In this document: positions 7,801-17,051 of the stretch, piece by piece
Position numbering within the stretch: position 1 is the stretch's first letter
How the letters are laid out: each line of letters opens with the position of its first letter
Source of the DNA: Thiococcus pfennigii
GTDB lineage: Bacteria > Pseudomonadota > Gammaproteobacteria > Chromatiales > Chromatiaceae
Assembly: GCF_016583835.1 (NCBI RefSeq)
Contig: NZ_NRRW01000032.1
Coordinates: forward strand, 1 to 42,058
DNA: 42,058 nucleotides
Direction: 5' to 3'
The notes under the pieces: generated by a model
What the model saw: the letters and a program-made list of their open reading frames with translations, nothing else
The model's database searches: none
What the model was told of the DNA's origin: nothing
Translations under genes and position numbers: made by a program

Positions 7801-10800
7801 ATCGCCCCGGTCTTCACCCTGGTGACGGCCCTAGCGCTGGCGATCGTCAACCCGGCCGCGCTGGCCGTGGCGGCGCCGATCCTCCTGCTGTGGCTCGGCG
7901 CTCCGGCGTTCGCCTGGTGGCTGAGTCGCCCGCTGACCCGCCGCCCGGCGCGCCTGAGCGCCGATCAGGATCGCTTTCTGCGCCACCTGGCCCGCAAGAC
8001 CTGGGCCTTCTTCGAGACCTTCGTCGGCGCCCAAGACCATTGGCTGGCGCCGGACAATGTGCAGGACCATCCGGTCGCCCGGGTCGCCCATCGGACCTCG
8101 CCGACCAATATGGGGCTGTCGTTGCTGGCGACTCTGGCCGCCCATGACTTCGGTTACCTGCCGAGCGGGCGACTGATCGAACGTACCGCCGGTGCCCTGC
8201 GCACGATGGCGGAACTGGAGCGGCATCGCGGCCACTTCTACAACTGGTACGACACCCTGTCGCTCCAGCCGCTGCAGCCGCACTACGTCTCCTCGGTCGA
8301 CAGCGGCAACCTCGCGGGACACCTGCTGACCCTGCAGCCGGGTCTGCTCGCACTGGTGGATGCGCCGATCCTCGGGTCGCGCTGGCTGGAGGGGATCCGC
8401 GACACCTGGGGGGTCCTGGTCGATGCGCTCGAGGGGGCCATGCCGGACCCGCTCGCTCGGTTCCAACGGACCCTGGACTCGGCCTGCGAGCTCCCCCCGA
8501 CCAGGCTGGCGGCGGCCCACGACTGCCTCGCGGCCTTGTCGAGCCAGGCCGAGGACGGGGCTCGCGACCTACCCGGGGAAACGGAGAGCGAGGCCAGCCA
8601 CTGGGCCCAGGCCCTGGTACGGCAATGCCGCGACACCCTGGACGAGATACGGTTTCTCGCGCCCTGGCTGGCCCTGCCCGCGACGGCACGCGCGGCGTGC
8701 CCCGCCCTCGATCGACTCGACGCCGACTTGACCCTGAGCCAGTTGGCCCGGCTGCCGGGGGGGACATCGGCCACCCCGGGGCCTCGGCCCGGTCCCGCCA
8801 TGACCGCCACCGCCATGTCCTTCGAGGAGCCCGATGGACTCCTGCGGCCCGGGCAGCACCTGCAGCTCGCCAGCCACCGCGCCCACCAGCGGATCGCCGC
8901 GCTCCAAGACCTGGCCAGGCAGGCCGGCGAGCTGGCGCAGATGGACTATGGCTTCCTGTTCGATGACACGCGGCACCTGCTGGCGATCGGCTACGACGTA
9001 CGCGAATATCGCCGGGATACGAGCTACTACGACCTGCTGGCCTCGGAGGCGCGCCTGGCCAGCTTCGTCGCGATCGCCCAAGGCCAGATGCCGCAGGAGG
9101 GCTGGTTTGCCCTGGGCCGCCTGCTGACCATCGCCGCCGGGGCGCCGACGCTCCTGTCGTGGAGCGGCTCGATGTTCGAGTACCTGATGCCGCTTCTGGT
9201 GATGCCGACCTACGACAACACCCTGCTCGATCAGACCTATCGCACGGCCGTGGCCCGACAGATCGAATATGGACGACAACGCGGCGTACCCTGGGGCGTG
9301 TCGGAATCCGGCTACAACACTGTCGACGTGCAGCTCAACTACCAGTACCGCGCCTTCGGGGTGCCGGGTCTGGGACTCAAGCGCGGCCTGGCCGAGGATC
9401 TGGTCATCGCCCCCTATGCCTCGGCGCTCGCGCTGATGGTGGAGCCCGAGGCGGCCTGCCGCAATCTGCAGCGCCTCGCCACGGCCGGGCTGGCCGGCCG
9501 CTTCGGCCTGTTCGAGGCCATCGACTACACGCCCAGCCGGCTGCCCCGCGGGCAGACAAGCGCCGTCGTGCAGTCCTTCATGGCCCATCATCAGGGCATG
9601 AGCCTCCTGTCGCTGAACTCTCTGCTGCTGGACCGTCCGATGCAGCGGCGCTTTGCCGCGGCGCCCCGGTTCCAGGCGACCCTGTTGCTGCTCCAGGAGC
9701 GCATCCCGAAGACCCCAGCCTTCTATTGGCACACCGCCGGCGAGCAAACCGAGTTGCGCGCGGTATCGAGCGGTCAGGCACCGCCGGAGCGCGTCTACAG
9801 CACCCCCAACACCCCGATCCCCGAGGTCAAGCTCCTGTCGAACGGGCGCTACCATGTGATGGTGACCAACGCGGGTGGCGGCTATAGTCGCTGGAAGCAC
9901 CTCGCCGTGACCCGCTGGCGCGAAGACACCACCTGTGATGCCTGGGGCGCCTTCTGCTACCTCCGCGACCTCGACAGCGGCGCCTTCTGGTCGACGGGCT
10001 ATCAACCGACGACCCGAGCGCCGGACCATTTCGAGGCGATCTTCTCGGAGGGCCGCGCCGAGTTCCGCCGCCGCGACCACGAGATCGATACCCACACCGA
10101 GATCGCCGTCTCGCCGGAGGATGACATCGAGTTGCGCCGGGTGCGCCTCACCAACCGCGGCCGCAAGCCCCGGGTCATCGAGGTCACCAGCTACGCCGAG
10201 GTCGTACTCGCCCCGCCGGCGGCGGATGCCAGCCATCCGGCCTTCAGCAACCTGTTCGTGCAGACCGAGTGCCTCCGACCACAGGCGGTGATCCTCTGCA
10301 ACCGCCGACCCCGCTCCCAGGACGAACCCGCACCCTGCCTACTGCATCTGATGGTGGTGCGCGGTGCGGAATGCGGCCCCGTGTCCTATGAGACGGACCG
10401 GATGCGGTTCATCGGGCGCGGCCGCACCGTCGCAGACCCAGTGGCGTTGACCGAGGATGGCGCGCTCTCGGGCAGCGAGGGCTCCGTGCTCGACCCGATC
10501 GCGGCCATCCGCTACGCGCTCACCATCGATCCCGATCGATCCGCGACGATCGACATGGTCTCGGGCATCGGCGAGACCCGCGAGATCGCCTTGGGCCTGG
10601 CCGAGAAGTATCAGGATCAGCGCCTCGCCGACCGGGTCTTCGATCTGGCCTGGACCCACAGCCAGGTGGTGCTGCGCCAGCTCAATGCCAGCCAGGCCGA
10701 CGCCCAGCTCTATGGCCGGCTGGCCAGCTCGATCCTCTACATCAACGCCTCGCTGCGCGCCGAGGCGAGCCTGCTGGGCCAGAACCACCGCGGACAATCG

Positions 10801-13710
10801 GGGCTCTGGAGCCACGCGGTGTCCGGCGACGTGCCGATCGTGCTGCTGCGCATCAGCGACCCGGCCAACATCGAGCTGGTCCGCCAGCTCGTGCAGGCCC
10901 ATGCCTATTGGCGCCTGAAGGGACTCACCGTGGATCTGGTGATCTGGAACGAGGACCACGCCGGCTACCGCCAACAGCTCCACGACCAGATCCTCGGGCT
11001 CATCGCCGCCGGTGTCGGCGCGCATGTGGTGGACCGCCCCGGCGGCATCTTCATCCGACCCGCGGATCAGATCTCGGACGACGACCGCATCCTGTTCCAA
11101 ACGGTGGCGCGGGCGATCCTCAGCGACCGCCGGGGCACCCTGGCGGAACAGCTCGATCGGCGTGGCCCGATGGCACAGCGCGTACCGCGGCTGAGGCCGA
11201 CCCGAGCCCACCGCCTCGAGCCCGCTGGCCCGGCACGACCGCGGCCGGGTCTGCTTTTCGCCAACGGACTGGGGGGCTTTGCCCCGGATGGCCGCGAGTA
11301 CGTCATCACGACGGGGCCCGGCCGGACAACCCCCGCGCCCTGGGTCAACGTGCTGGCGAACCCGAGATTCGGAACGGTCATCTCCGAGGGTGGCATGGCC
11401 TACACCTGGAGCGAGAACGCCCACGAATTCCGCCTGACGCCCTGGCTCAATGACCCGGTGAGCGATGCGAGCGGCGAGGCCTTCTACCTGCGCGACGAGG
11501 AGAGCGGCCATTACTGGTCGCCGACACCGCTGCCCGCCGGCGGTGCGGCGCCCTACGTCTGCCGCCACGGCTTCGGCTACAGCGTCTTCGAGCATACGCA
11601 GGCCGGCATCCGTTCGGAGCTGTGGGTCTATGTGGCCGTCGACGCCCCGATCAAGTTCTCGGTGTTGAAGGTGCGCAATCTGTCCGGGCAGCCGCGCCGA
11701 CTCTCGGCGACCGGCTATGTCGAGTGGGTGCTCGGGGATCTGCGACCGAAATCGGCCCTGCATATCATCACCGAGATCGACCCGGCCAGCGGCGCCCTGT
11801 TCGCACGCAACCCCTACAACACCGAGATGGCCTCGCACGTGGCCTTCTTCGACGTCGACGACCCGCTGCGGACCTTCACCGGCGACCGGACCGAGTTTCT
11901 CGGTCGCAACGGGACGCTCGCCCATCCGGCCGCGATGACGCGGGCGCGGCTATCCGGTCAGGTCGGGGCGGCCCTGGACGCCTGCGCCGCCCTCCAGGTG
12001 GGCTTCGAGCTGGACGCCGGCGAGACACGTGAGATCGTCTTCCGGCTAGGCGTCGTCGGTCGCCGCGGCACGGACGACGCCGGCAGCTCGGTCCATCGCT
12101 GCCGGGGAGCGATCGCCGCGCAGGCCGCCCTCGAGGCGGTGCATCGGCACTGGTCACGGGTACTGGGCGCCGTGCAGGTGGAGACCCCCGACCCGGCCCT
12201 CGACTGCCTGGCCAACGGCCGGCTCCTCTACCAGACGCTGGCCTGCCGCCTGTGGGCGCGCAGCGGCTACTACCAATCGGGCGGCGCCTTCGGCTTTCGC
12301 GACCAGTTGCAGGACACGATGGCCCTCGTCCACGCCGAGCCGGGCCTCGTGCGCGAGCACCTGCTGCGCTGCGCGGGCCGTCAGTTCCGCGAAGGCGACG
12401 TGCAGCACTGGTGGCATCCGCCGACGGGGCGCGGCGTGCGCACCCGTTGCTCGGACGATTTCCTCTGGCTGCCGTTGGCCACCTGTCGCTATGTGTCAAC
12501 GACTGGCGACACCGGGGTGCTGGATGAACCCATCCCGTTCCTGGAGGGTCGCCCGGTCAACGCCGAGGACGAATCCTACTACGATCTCCCCAGTCAATCC
12601 GACGAGACTGCGAGCCTGTATGAGCACTGCGTGCGCGCCATCCTGCATGGGCTCCGCTTCGGCGAGCATGGCCTGCCGCTGATCGGCTCCGGCGACTGGA
12701 ACGACGGCATGAACCTGATCGGGATCCAGGGCAAGGGCGAGAGCATCTGGCTCGGCTTCTTCCTCTACGAGGTGCTGATGCGGTTTGCCGAACTCGCCGA
12801 GCGGCGCGACGATTCGGCCCTCGGCGGGCGCTGCCGGCAAGAGGCGGGGCAGCTGCGCGAGCGCATCGAGCGGCATGGCTGGGACGGCGGCTGGTATCGC
12901 CGCGCCTACTTCGACGACGGCACGGCGCTGGGGTCGGCGACCAATGCCGAATGCCAGATCGATTCCATCGCCCAAAGCTGGTCGGTGCTCTCCGGTGCCG
13001 GCGACCCCGAGCGTCGCCGCCTGGCCATGGAGGCCCTGGATGCGCGGCTCGTGCGCCGCGACCAGGGGCTGATCCAATTGTTGGATCCACCCTTCGACAC
13101 CTCGGACCTGAATCCTGGCTACATCAAGGGCTACGTCCCAGGCGTGCGGGAGAACGGCGGACAGTACACGCATGCGGCGATCTGGGCGACGATGGCCTTC
13201 GCCGCCATGGGTGACGCTCGGCGGGCTTGGGAGCTCTTCTCGCTGATCAACCCGGTCCATCATGGCCGCTCGCCCGAGGAGATCGCGACCTACAAGGTCG
13301 AGCCCTATGTCGTCGCCGCCGACGTCTACGCCATCGCGCCCCATATCGGGCGAGGCGGCTGGACCTGGTACACCGGCTCGGCGAGCTGGATGTACCGCCT
13401 GATCCTGGAGTCGCTACTAGGCCTGCGGCTCGAGGTCGACAGCCTGTATGTGAACCCCTGCCTGCCGCCCGATTGGGAAGGGTTCAAGCTGCACTATCGC
13501 TACCGCAGCAGCCTCTATCACATCGAGATCACGCAGGCGCGATGCGCGACCGGCACCGCGACCAAGACCAGCGGTCGGGCGATGCGCCTGAGCGTCGATG
13601 GCCAGGACCTGGGCGCGCAGACCATTGCGCTGGTCGATGACGGCAACGAGCACCTGGTCCAGATCAGGGTCACGGCGCGGGGCGTCGGATCGGATGGCGA
13701 GCCCGGATAA
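4879..13710 (+). CDS. ndvB: Cyclic beta-1,2-glucan synthase (NdvB/ChvB type)
   Basis: This giant 2943-residue inner-membrane protein has the full architecture of cyclic beta-1,2-glucan synthases, which polymerise glucose from UDP-glucose, control chain length and cyclise the product for the periplasm. In order: an N-terminal cytoplasmic region (1-430); membrane helices near 437-497; a family 84 glycosyltransferase domain with the acidic motif LDTDTD (656-661) and [10 protein letters not shown] (803-812); more helices near 850-890 and 974-1015; a glycoamylase-like domain from about 1384 to 1600; and a C-terminal GH94 phosphorylase region with beta-sandwich modules starting near 1654 and 2128. 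GDWNDGM (2605-2611) holds the likely catalytic Asp2609. The length is slightly above that of rhizobial homologues. No NdvA-type exporter is in the window. The ribosome binding site is weak (GGTAAG). Confidence 0.93.
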   Translation: MRLREALLDLRVDLFGYRPSRQDIGDEPPLRGELLSAVQMAQWGRSLANSHVLATGHATDRLLNRLTENERLLIGVSRLLMEALAEGYRIVPAGEWLLDNFYLIEEQIRTAKRHLPKGYSRALPRLRGGRSGGSTRAYDIAREIIAHGDGRVDAENLSHFVAAYQTVAPLKLGELWAIPIMLRLALIENLRRVAVRVAVTRSDQDLADRWADEMAAMVERDPKSLILTIADMARSGPPMSSCFVAEMARRLQGRSPALALPLTWIEQQLAETGETIEQLVQMENQQQAADQVSIGNSIGSLRFLGAMDWREFVETMSLVEGILREDPDGVYGRMDFATRDRYRHVVEKVARKGRRSETEVARHALELARAGAQEGLADIQVNAKDSADPERASHVGFYLIDRGHTLLERRVAAGSPGSESGAQADMRRPLGRRVPQAALGAYLGSIALLTGLLTWGLLAMAQADGMMGWPLVPLGVLAALGTSHLAVALVNWLATLLARPRPLPRMDLANGIPPQARTLVVTPTFLVSAQGVEDLVEALEVRFLANRDDNLHFGLLTDLRDAPTETRPEDAALEQLAAQRIAALNAKYPRRAGDTFFLFHRPRLWNAQERIWMGYERKRGKLADLNALLRGEADGRFSRIVGDSAILIGIRYVITLDTDTDLPRDVARELVGAMIHPLNQARYDADRQRVGAGYGILQPRVAVSLTGANRSRYARLCGSDAGIDPYTHAVSDVYQDWFQEGSFIGKGIYDVDAFEQALGGRFPENRILSHDLLEGCYARSGLLSDVQLYEDHPPYYSADVSRRHRWIRGDWQIARWLLPWVADRDGVKRRNPLSGLSRWKLADNLRRSLAPTALVLLFVLGWTLPTSAWLWTLAVLGIALVPALATALRNSLDKPGDIGWRAHLVAAARAAGQQLAHALFTLACLPYEAFFSLDAVLRTLWRLRVSHRRLLEWTWSGAFDQGRADLVGFYRMMLIAPVFTLVTALALAIVNPAALAVAAPILLLWLGAPAFAWWLSRPLTRRPARLSADQDRFLRHLARKTWAFFETFVGAQDHWLAPDNVQDHPVARVAHRTSPTNMGLSLLATLAAHDFGYLPSGRLIERTAGALRTMAELERHRGHFYNWYDTLSLQPLQPHYVSSVDSGNLAGHLLTLQPGLLALVDAPILGSRWLEGIRDTWGVLVDALEGAMPDPLARFQRTLDSACELPPTRLAAAHDCLAALSSQAEDGARDLPGETESEASHWAQALVRQCRDTLDEIRFLAPWLALPATARAACPALDRLDADLTLSQLARLPGGTSATPGPRPGPAMTATAMSFEEPDGLLRPGQHLQLASHRAHQRIAALQDLARQAGELAQMDYGFLFDDTRHLLAIGYDVREYRRDTSYYDLLASEARLASFVAIAQGQMPQEGWFALGRLLTIAAGAPTLLSWSGSMFEYLMPLLVMPTYDNTLLDQTYRTAVARQIEYGRQRGVPWGVSESGYNTVDVQLNYQYRAFGVPGLGLKRGLAEDLVIAPYASALALMVEPEAACRNLQRLATAGLAGRFGLFEAIDYTPSRLPRGQTSAVVQSFMAHHQGMSLLSLNSLLLDRPMQRRFAAAPRFQATLLLLQERIPKTPAFYWHTAGEQTELRAVSSGQAPPERVYSTPNTPIPEVKLLSNGRYHVMVTNAGGGYSRWKHLAVTRWREDTTCDAWGAFCYLRDLDSGAFWSTGYQPTTRAPDHFEAIFSEGRAEFRRRDHEIDTHTEIAVSPEDDIELRRVRLTNRGRKPRVIEVTSYAEVVLAPPAADASHPAFSNLFVQTECLRPQAVILCNRRPRSQDEPAPCLLHLMVVRGAECGPVSYETDRMRFIGRGRTVADPVALTEDGALSGSEGSVLDPIAAIRYALTIDPDRSATIDMVSGIGETREIALGLAEKYQDQRLADRVFDLAWTHSQVVLRQLNASQADAQLYGRLASSILYINASLRAEASLLGQNHRGQSGLWSHAVSGDVPIVLLRISDPANIELVRQLVQAHAYWRLKGLTVDLVIWNEDHAGYRQQLHDQILGLIAAGVGAHVVDRPGGIFIRPADQISDDDRILFQTVARAILSDRRGTLAEQLDRRGPMAQRVPRLRPTRAHRLEPAGPARPRPGLLFANGLGGFAPDGREYVITTGPGRTTPAPWVNVLANPRFGTVISEGGMAYTWSENAHEFRLTPWLNDPVSDASGEAFYLRDEESGHYWSPTPLPAGGAAPYVCRHGFGYSVFEHTQAGIRSELWVYVAVDAPIKFSVLKVRNLSGQPRRLSATGYVEWVLGDLRPKSALHIITEIDPASGALFARNPYNTEMASHVAFFDVDDPLRTFTGDRTEFLGRNGTLAHPAAMTRARLSGQVGAALDACAALQVGFELDAGETREIVFRLGVVGRRGTDDAGSSVHRCRGAIAAQAALEAVHRHWSRVLGAVQVETPDPALDCLANGRLLYQTLACRLWARSGYYQSGGAFGFRDQLQDTMALVHAEPGLVREHLLRCAGRQFREGDVQHWWHPPTGRGVRTRCSDDFLWLPLATCRYVSTTGDTGVLDEPIPFLEGRPVNAEDESYYDLPSQSDETASLYEHCVRAILHGLRFGEHGLPLIGSGDWNDGMNLIGIQGKGESIWLGFFLYEVLMRFAELAERRDDSALGGRCRQEAGQLRERIERHGWDGGWYRRAYFDDGTALGSATNAECQIDSIAQSWSVLSGAGDPERRRLAMEALDARLVRRDQGLIQLLDPPFDTSDLNPGYIKGYVPGVRENGGQYTHAAIWATMAFAAMGDARRAWELFSLINPVHHGRSPEEIATYKVEPYVVAADVYAIAPHIGRGGWTWYTGSASWMYRLILESLLGLRLEVDSLYVNPCLPPDWEGFKLHYRYRSSLYHIEITQARCATGTATKTSGRAMRLSVDGQDLGAQTIALVDDGNEHLVQIRVTARGVGSDGEPG

Positions 13711-13716
13711 ATCGGG

Positions 13717-13734
13717 TCGCGCGGCCCCGCGCGA
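13717..13734 (+). terminator. Possible terminator hairpin after ndvB
   Basis: TCGCGCGGCCCCGCGCGA can fold into a 7-8 base-pair GC stem seven bases after the ndvB stop codon. There is no T run behind it, so factor-independent termination is doubtful. Confidence 0.3.
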
Positions 13735-13949
13735 TCGGGCGGCGGACACTCGCTCGCTGGGAGAGGGGCGACGGTCTGATACGGGTAAACTAATCTTACA
13801 AGGAGATCGTTTAGGCTCGGGTTCGTGTCAGACACCGCCCGAGACCGGGGCGCAACAAGCCAACCCGTGCCGCGCCTGACCGGCCCAGCATGACGTTCGA
13901 CCCCCTCGGGCATCCCTCCCGCGCGCCCCAGAATTCTCGGAGTACGACC

Positions 13950-16900
13950 ATGTCTGACGACACGCAACAGGATGGCGATCGAAACGGCGCCGAGCCCGCG
14001 GCGACCGATCTGCCCGCCGATGACGGAACCGCTGTCGAGCCGTTCGCACCGCCCAAGGACCGCTTTCCGATCGTCGGCATCGGTGCCTCGGCCGGCGGGC
14101 TGGCGGCGTTCGAGGCCTTCTTCTCCGGCATCGCCGGCGAGACGGGCATGGCGTACGTCCTGGTGCAACACCTCGCCCCCGATCACAAGAGCATCCTGAG
14201 CGAGCTCGTCAGGCGCCACGCCCGCATCCCCGTCCACGAGGTCGAGGATGGCATGATCGTCGAGCCGGACTGCGCCTACATCATTCCACCCAGCCTCGAT
14301 ATGGCCCTGCTCGATGGTCGGCTGCACCTGCTCCAGCCGAGCGCGCCGCGGGGGCTGCGGCTGCCCATCGATTTCTTCTTTCGCTCGCTGGCCCAAGACC
14401 AGCATGAGCGGGCGATCTGTGTCGTGCTCTCCGGCTCCGGCAGCGATGGCACGCTGGGGGCGCGGGCGATCAAGGGCGAAGGTGGTCTGGTGCTCGCGCA
14501 GGCTCCCGACACCGCAGCCTACGACAGCATGCCGCGCAGCGTCATCGCCACCGGGCTGGTGGACTTCGTGCTGGCGCCGGGCGAGATGGCGCAGCAGATC
14601 ATGCACTATGTCGCGCACGCCTTTCGCAAAGTCCCCCCGGCGCCCGCCGGCCCGCCGACCAAGGTCGAGGACGCGCTGGCCAAGATCGGCATCCTGCTGC
14701 GCGACACCACCGGTCACGACTTCTCGCAGTACAAGCAGAGCACCCTGGTGCGGCGCATCGAGCGGCGCATGGCGCTGCATCAGATCACGCGCCAGGACGA
14801 CTACGTAGGCTATCTCTGCCAGGATTCGGCGGAGATTGCGGCGCTGTTTCAGGACCTGTTGATCGGCGTCACCAACTTTTTTCGCGACCCCGAGGCCTTC
14901 GCGGCCTTGGAGCAGGAGGTGATCCCACGGCTGTTCGCCGGCAAGCCAGCCGACGCCCCGGTGCGGGTCTGGGTCCCTGGCTGCTCGAGCGGGGAAGAGG
15001 CCTACTCCATCGCCATCCTGCTCCAGGAACACCAGGACACGCTCAGACAGCCTTTCCGGGTGCAGGTGTTCGCCACCGACATCGACGCCGGGGCCATCGC
15101 CCGGGCCCGCGCCGGGGTCTATCCGGCCAGCATCGCGGCCGATGTCTCCCCCGAGCGGCTGACGCGCTTCTTCTCCCTCGACCCGGAGGCCGGGGTCTAC
15201 CGCATCCAAAAGGCCATCCGCGATCTCCTGGTGTTCTCCGAGCAGGATCTCATCCGCGACCCGCCCTTCTCCAGGCTGGATCTGATCAGCTGTCGCAACC
15301 TGCTGATCTACCTGAACGGCGCCTTGCAGCGGCGCCTGATCCCCTTGTTTCACTACGCCTTGAAGCCCGACGGCGTGCTGTTCCTCGGCAGCTCCGAGAG
15401 CGTCGGCGATGCCCTGACGCTGTTCTCGCCACTGAGTCGCAAATGGAAGAGCTATCTCCACCTGGAGCCGCTGACCCCCCAGTCGCCGCCGCGGCTCGGT
15501 GATCTCATGTCGCCGCCACCAGTCGCTGGGCCGCCGTCGCCGACAGGGGCACGACCCGGACCGCCCGCCGACCGGATCGATCTGCGCACCCTCACCGAGC
15601 AGGCCCTGCTGCGCCATTTCCGCACGGCGGCCATCCTGACCAACGCCCGCGGCGAGATCCTCTACTTCCATGGCCGCACCGGGCAGTTCCTGGAGCCGGC
15701 CCCCGGCGAGGCCGCCATGAACCTCTTCAGGATGGCGCGCGAGGGGCTGCGCCGCGACCTGACGAGCGCGCTGCAGCGGGCCGTCGCGCGGCAGGAGGTG
15801 GTCCGCGTACCCGGATTGCGCGTGAAGACCGTTGGGCACCTCGTCCGCCTTGACCTGACGGTATGCCCGGTGCCGTCCACCGTCGGCACCACCGCTGCTG
15901 CGGATCTCTTTCTCGTGGTGCTCGACGACGCGACGCCAGCGGAGCCGGCCGAGCCGATCGAGGCCACCGCCGCGACCACCGGGGAGCTGGCCGAGCCAGG
16001 GGCGGCGGCACGCATCGCGGAGCTGGAGCAGGAACTGCGGGCCAAGGAGGAATATCTCCAGGCCACGCTCGAGGAGATGGAGACCGCCAACGAGGAGCTC
16101 AAATCGACCAACGAGGAGATGCAGTCGGTCAACGAGGAATTGCAGTCCGCCAACGAAGAGCTGGAGACCTCCAAGGAGGAGCTGCAATCGGTCAACGAGG
16201 AGCTGGCGACCGTCAATGCGGAGCTCCAAACCAAGGTCACCGATCTGTCGCGCGCCAACAACGACATGAACAACCTCCTGGCCGGCACCGGCGTGGCCAC
16301 CCTGTTCGTCGATTACGGCCTGAGGATCACCCGCTTCACCCCGGCCACGACCCAGCTGATCAAGCTGATCCCGTCCGATGTCGGCCGGCCGGTCGGCGAT
16401 ATCGCCTGCAATCTGGTTGCCTATACCGAGCTCGAAGCGGACGTGCACGAGGTGCTGACGAGCCTGGTCCCGCAGGAGCGCGAGGTCGAAAGCCGCGCAG
16501 GGGCCTGGTATCGGATGCGCATCGGTCCTTACCGCACGCTGGACAACGTCATCGAGGGCGCGGTCATCACCTTCGCGGACATTTCCCAGCACAAGGCGAT
16601 CGAGGCCGAGCTGCAGGAGGCGCGCGCCTTCGCCGAGGGGGTCGTCGACACGGTGCGCGAGCCGCTCCTGGTGCTGGATCCCCAGCTACACGTACTGTCG
16701 GCCAACCGGGCCTACCATCAACACTTTCAGGTGGACCCGGCGGAGGTCCAGGGCCGACCCTTCTGGGCGCTGGGCGATGGTCAATGGGACATTCCAGCCC
16801 TGCGACAGCGCCTGGTCGCGCTCCAGTCGCGAGGCAACCCGCTGGAAGCGTATCCGGTGACCCAGGTCTTTCCGCGGATCGGACGGCGTACGCTGCTCCT

Positions 16901-17051
16901 CAATGCCCGCGTACTGGAGGCCACGCCCGGTCGGGCCGGCGCCGTACTCATCGCCATCGCCGACCTGACCGGGCGAGCCCCCGATGCAGTTACCAAGGCC
17001 ACCACGGGTTCGCCCGCGGCGACAACCCAGGGAAATCGCCATGACGCGTGA
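13950..17051 (+). CDS. CheB/CheR fusion with coiled coil and PAS domains
   Basis: The start at 13950 is chosen over the ATG at 13890 because CGGAG precedes it. The 1033-residue protein begins with a CheB methylesterase domain with an intact triad: Ser47 (GASAGG), His74 (VQHLAPD) and Asp166 (GSDGT). A CheR methyltransferase follows (about 245-500), with GVTNFFRDPEAF, the SAM-binding GCSSGEEAYSIA and SCRNLLIYL. Residues 697-770 form a strong coiled coil of repeated NEEL units, then two PAS-like sensor domains run to the end. There is no receiver or kinase domain, so input must come through the PAS domains or partners. Its stop codon overlaps the next gene by 11 bases, implying translational coupling with a c-di-GMP protein. 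The target of methylation is unknown, as no chemoreceptor is nearby. Confidence 0.92.
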   Translation: MSDDTQQDGDRNGAEPAATDLPADDGTAVEPFAPPKDRFPIVGIGASAGGLAAFEAFFSGIAGETGMAYVLVQHLAPDHKSILSELVRRHARIPVHEVEDGMIVEPDCAYIIPPSLDMALLDGRLHLLQPSAPRGLRLPIDFFFRSLAQDQHERAICVVLSGSGSDGTLGARAIKGEGGLVLAQAPDTAAYDSMPRSVIATGLVDFVLAPGEMAQQIMHYVAHAFRKVPPAPAGPPTKVEDALAKIGILLRDTTGHDFSQYKQSTLVRRIERRMALHQITRQDDYVGYLCQDSAEIAALFQDLLIGVTNFFRDPEAFAALEQEVIPRLFAGKPADAPVRVWVPGCSSGEEAYSIAILLQEHQDTLRQPFRVQVFATDIDAGAIARARAGVYPASIAADVSPERLTRFFSLDPEAGVYRIQKAIRDLLVFSEQDLIRDPPFSRLDLISCRNLLIYLNGALQRRLIPLFHYALKPDGVLFLGSSESVGDALTLFSPLSRKWKSYLHLEPLTPQSPPRLGDLMSPPPVAGPPSPTGARPGPPADRIDLRTLTEQALLRHFRTAAILTNARGEILYFHGRTGQFLEPAPGEAAMNLFRMAREGLRRDLTSALQRAVARQEVVRVPGLRVKTVGHLVRLDLTVCPVPSTVGTTAAADLFLVVLDDATPAEPAEPIEATAATTGELAEPGAAARIAELEQELRAKEEYLQATLEEMETANEELKSTNEEMQSVNEELQSANEELETSKEELQSVNEELATVNAELQTKVTDLSRANNDMNNLLAGTGVATLFVDYGLRITRFTPATTQLIKLIPSDVGRPVGDIACNLVAYTELEADVHEVLTSLVPQEREVESRAGAWYRMRIGPYRTLDNVIEGAVITFADISQHKAIEAELQEARAFAEGVVDTVREPLLVLDPQLHVLSANRAYHQHFQVDPAEVQGRPFWALGDGQWDIPALRQRLVALQSRGNPLEAYPVTQVFPRIGRRTLLLNARVLEATPGRAGAVLIAIADLTGRAPDAVTKATTGSPAATTQGNRHDA

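Noticed and set aside
5667-8147. 826-codon open frame in another frame of the glucan synthase gene
   Set aside because: It is a GC-rich shadow frame: composition is Arg/Gly/Pro/Ala rich, no domain is visible, and the ndvB frame has all the motifs.
13518-16592. 1024-codon minus-strand frame opposite the CheB/CheR gene
   Set aside because: It is an antisense mirror of a high-GC gene; its long LLVGGLQLLLGG-like run is the complement of the NEEL coiled-coil repeat.
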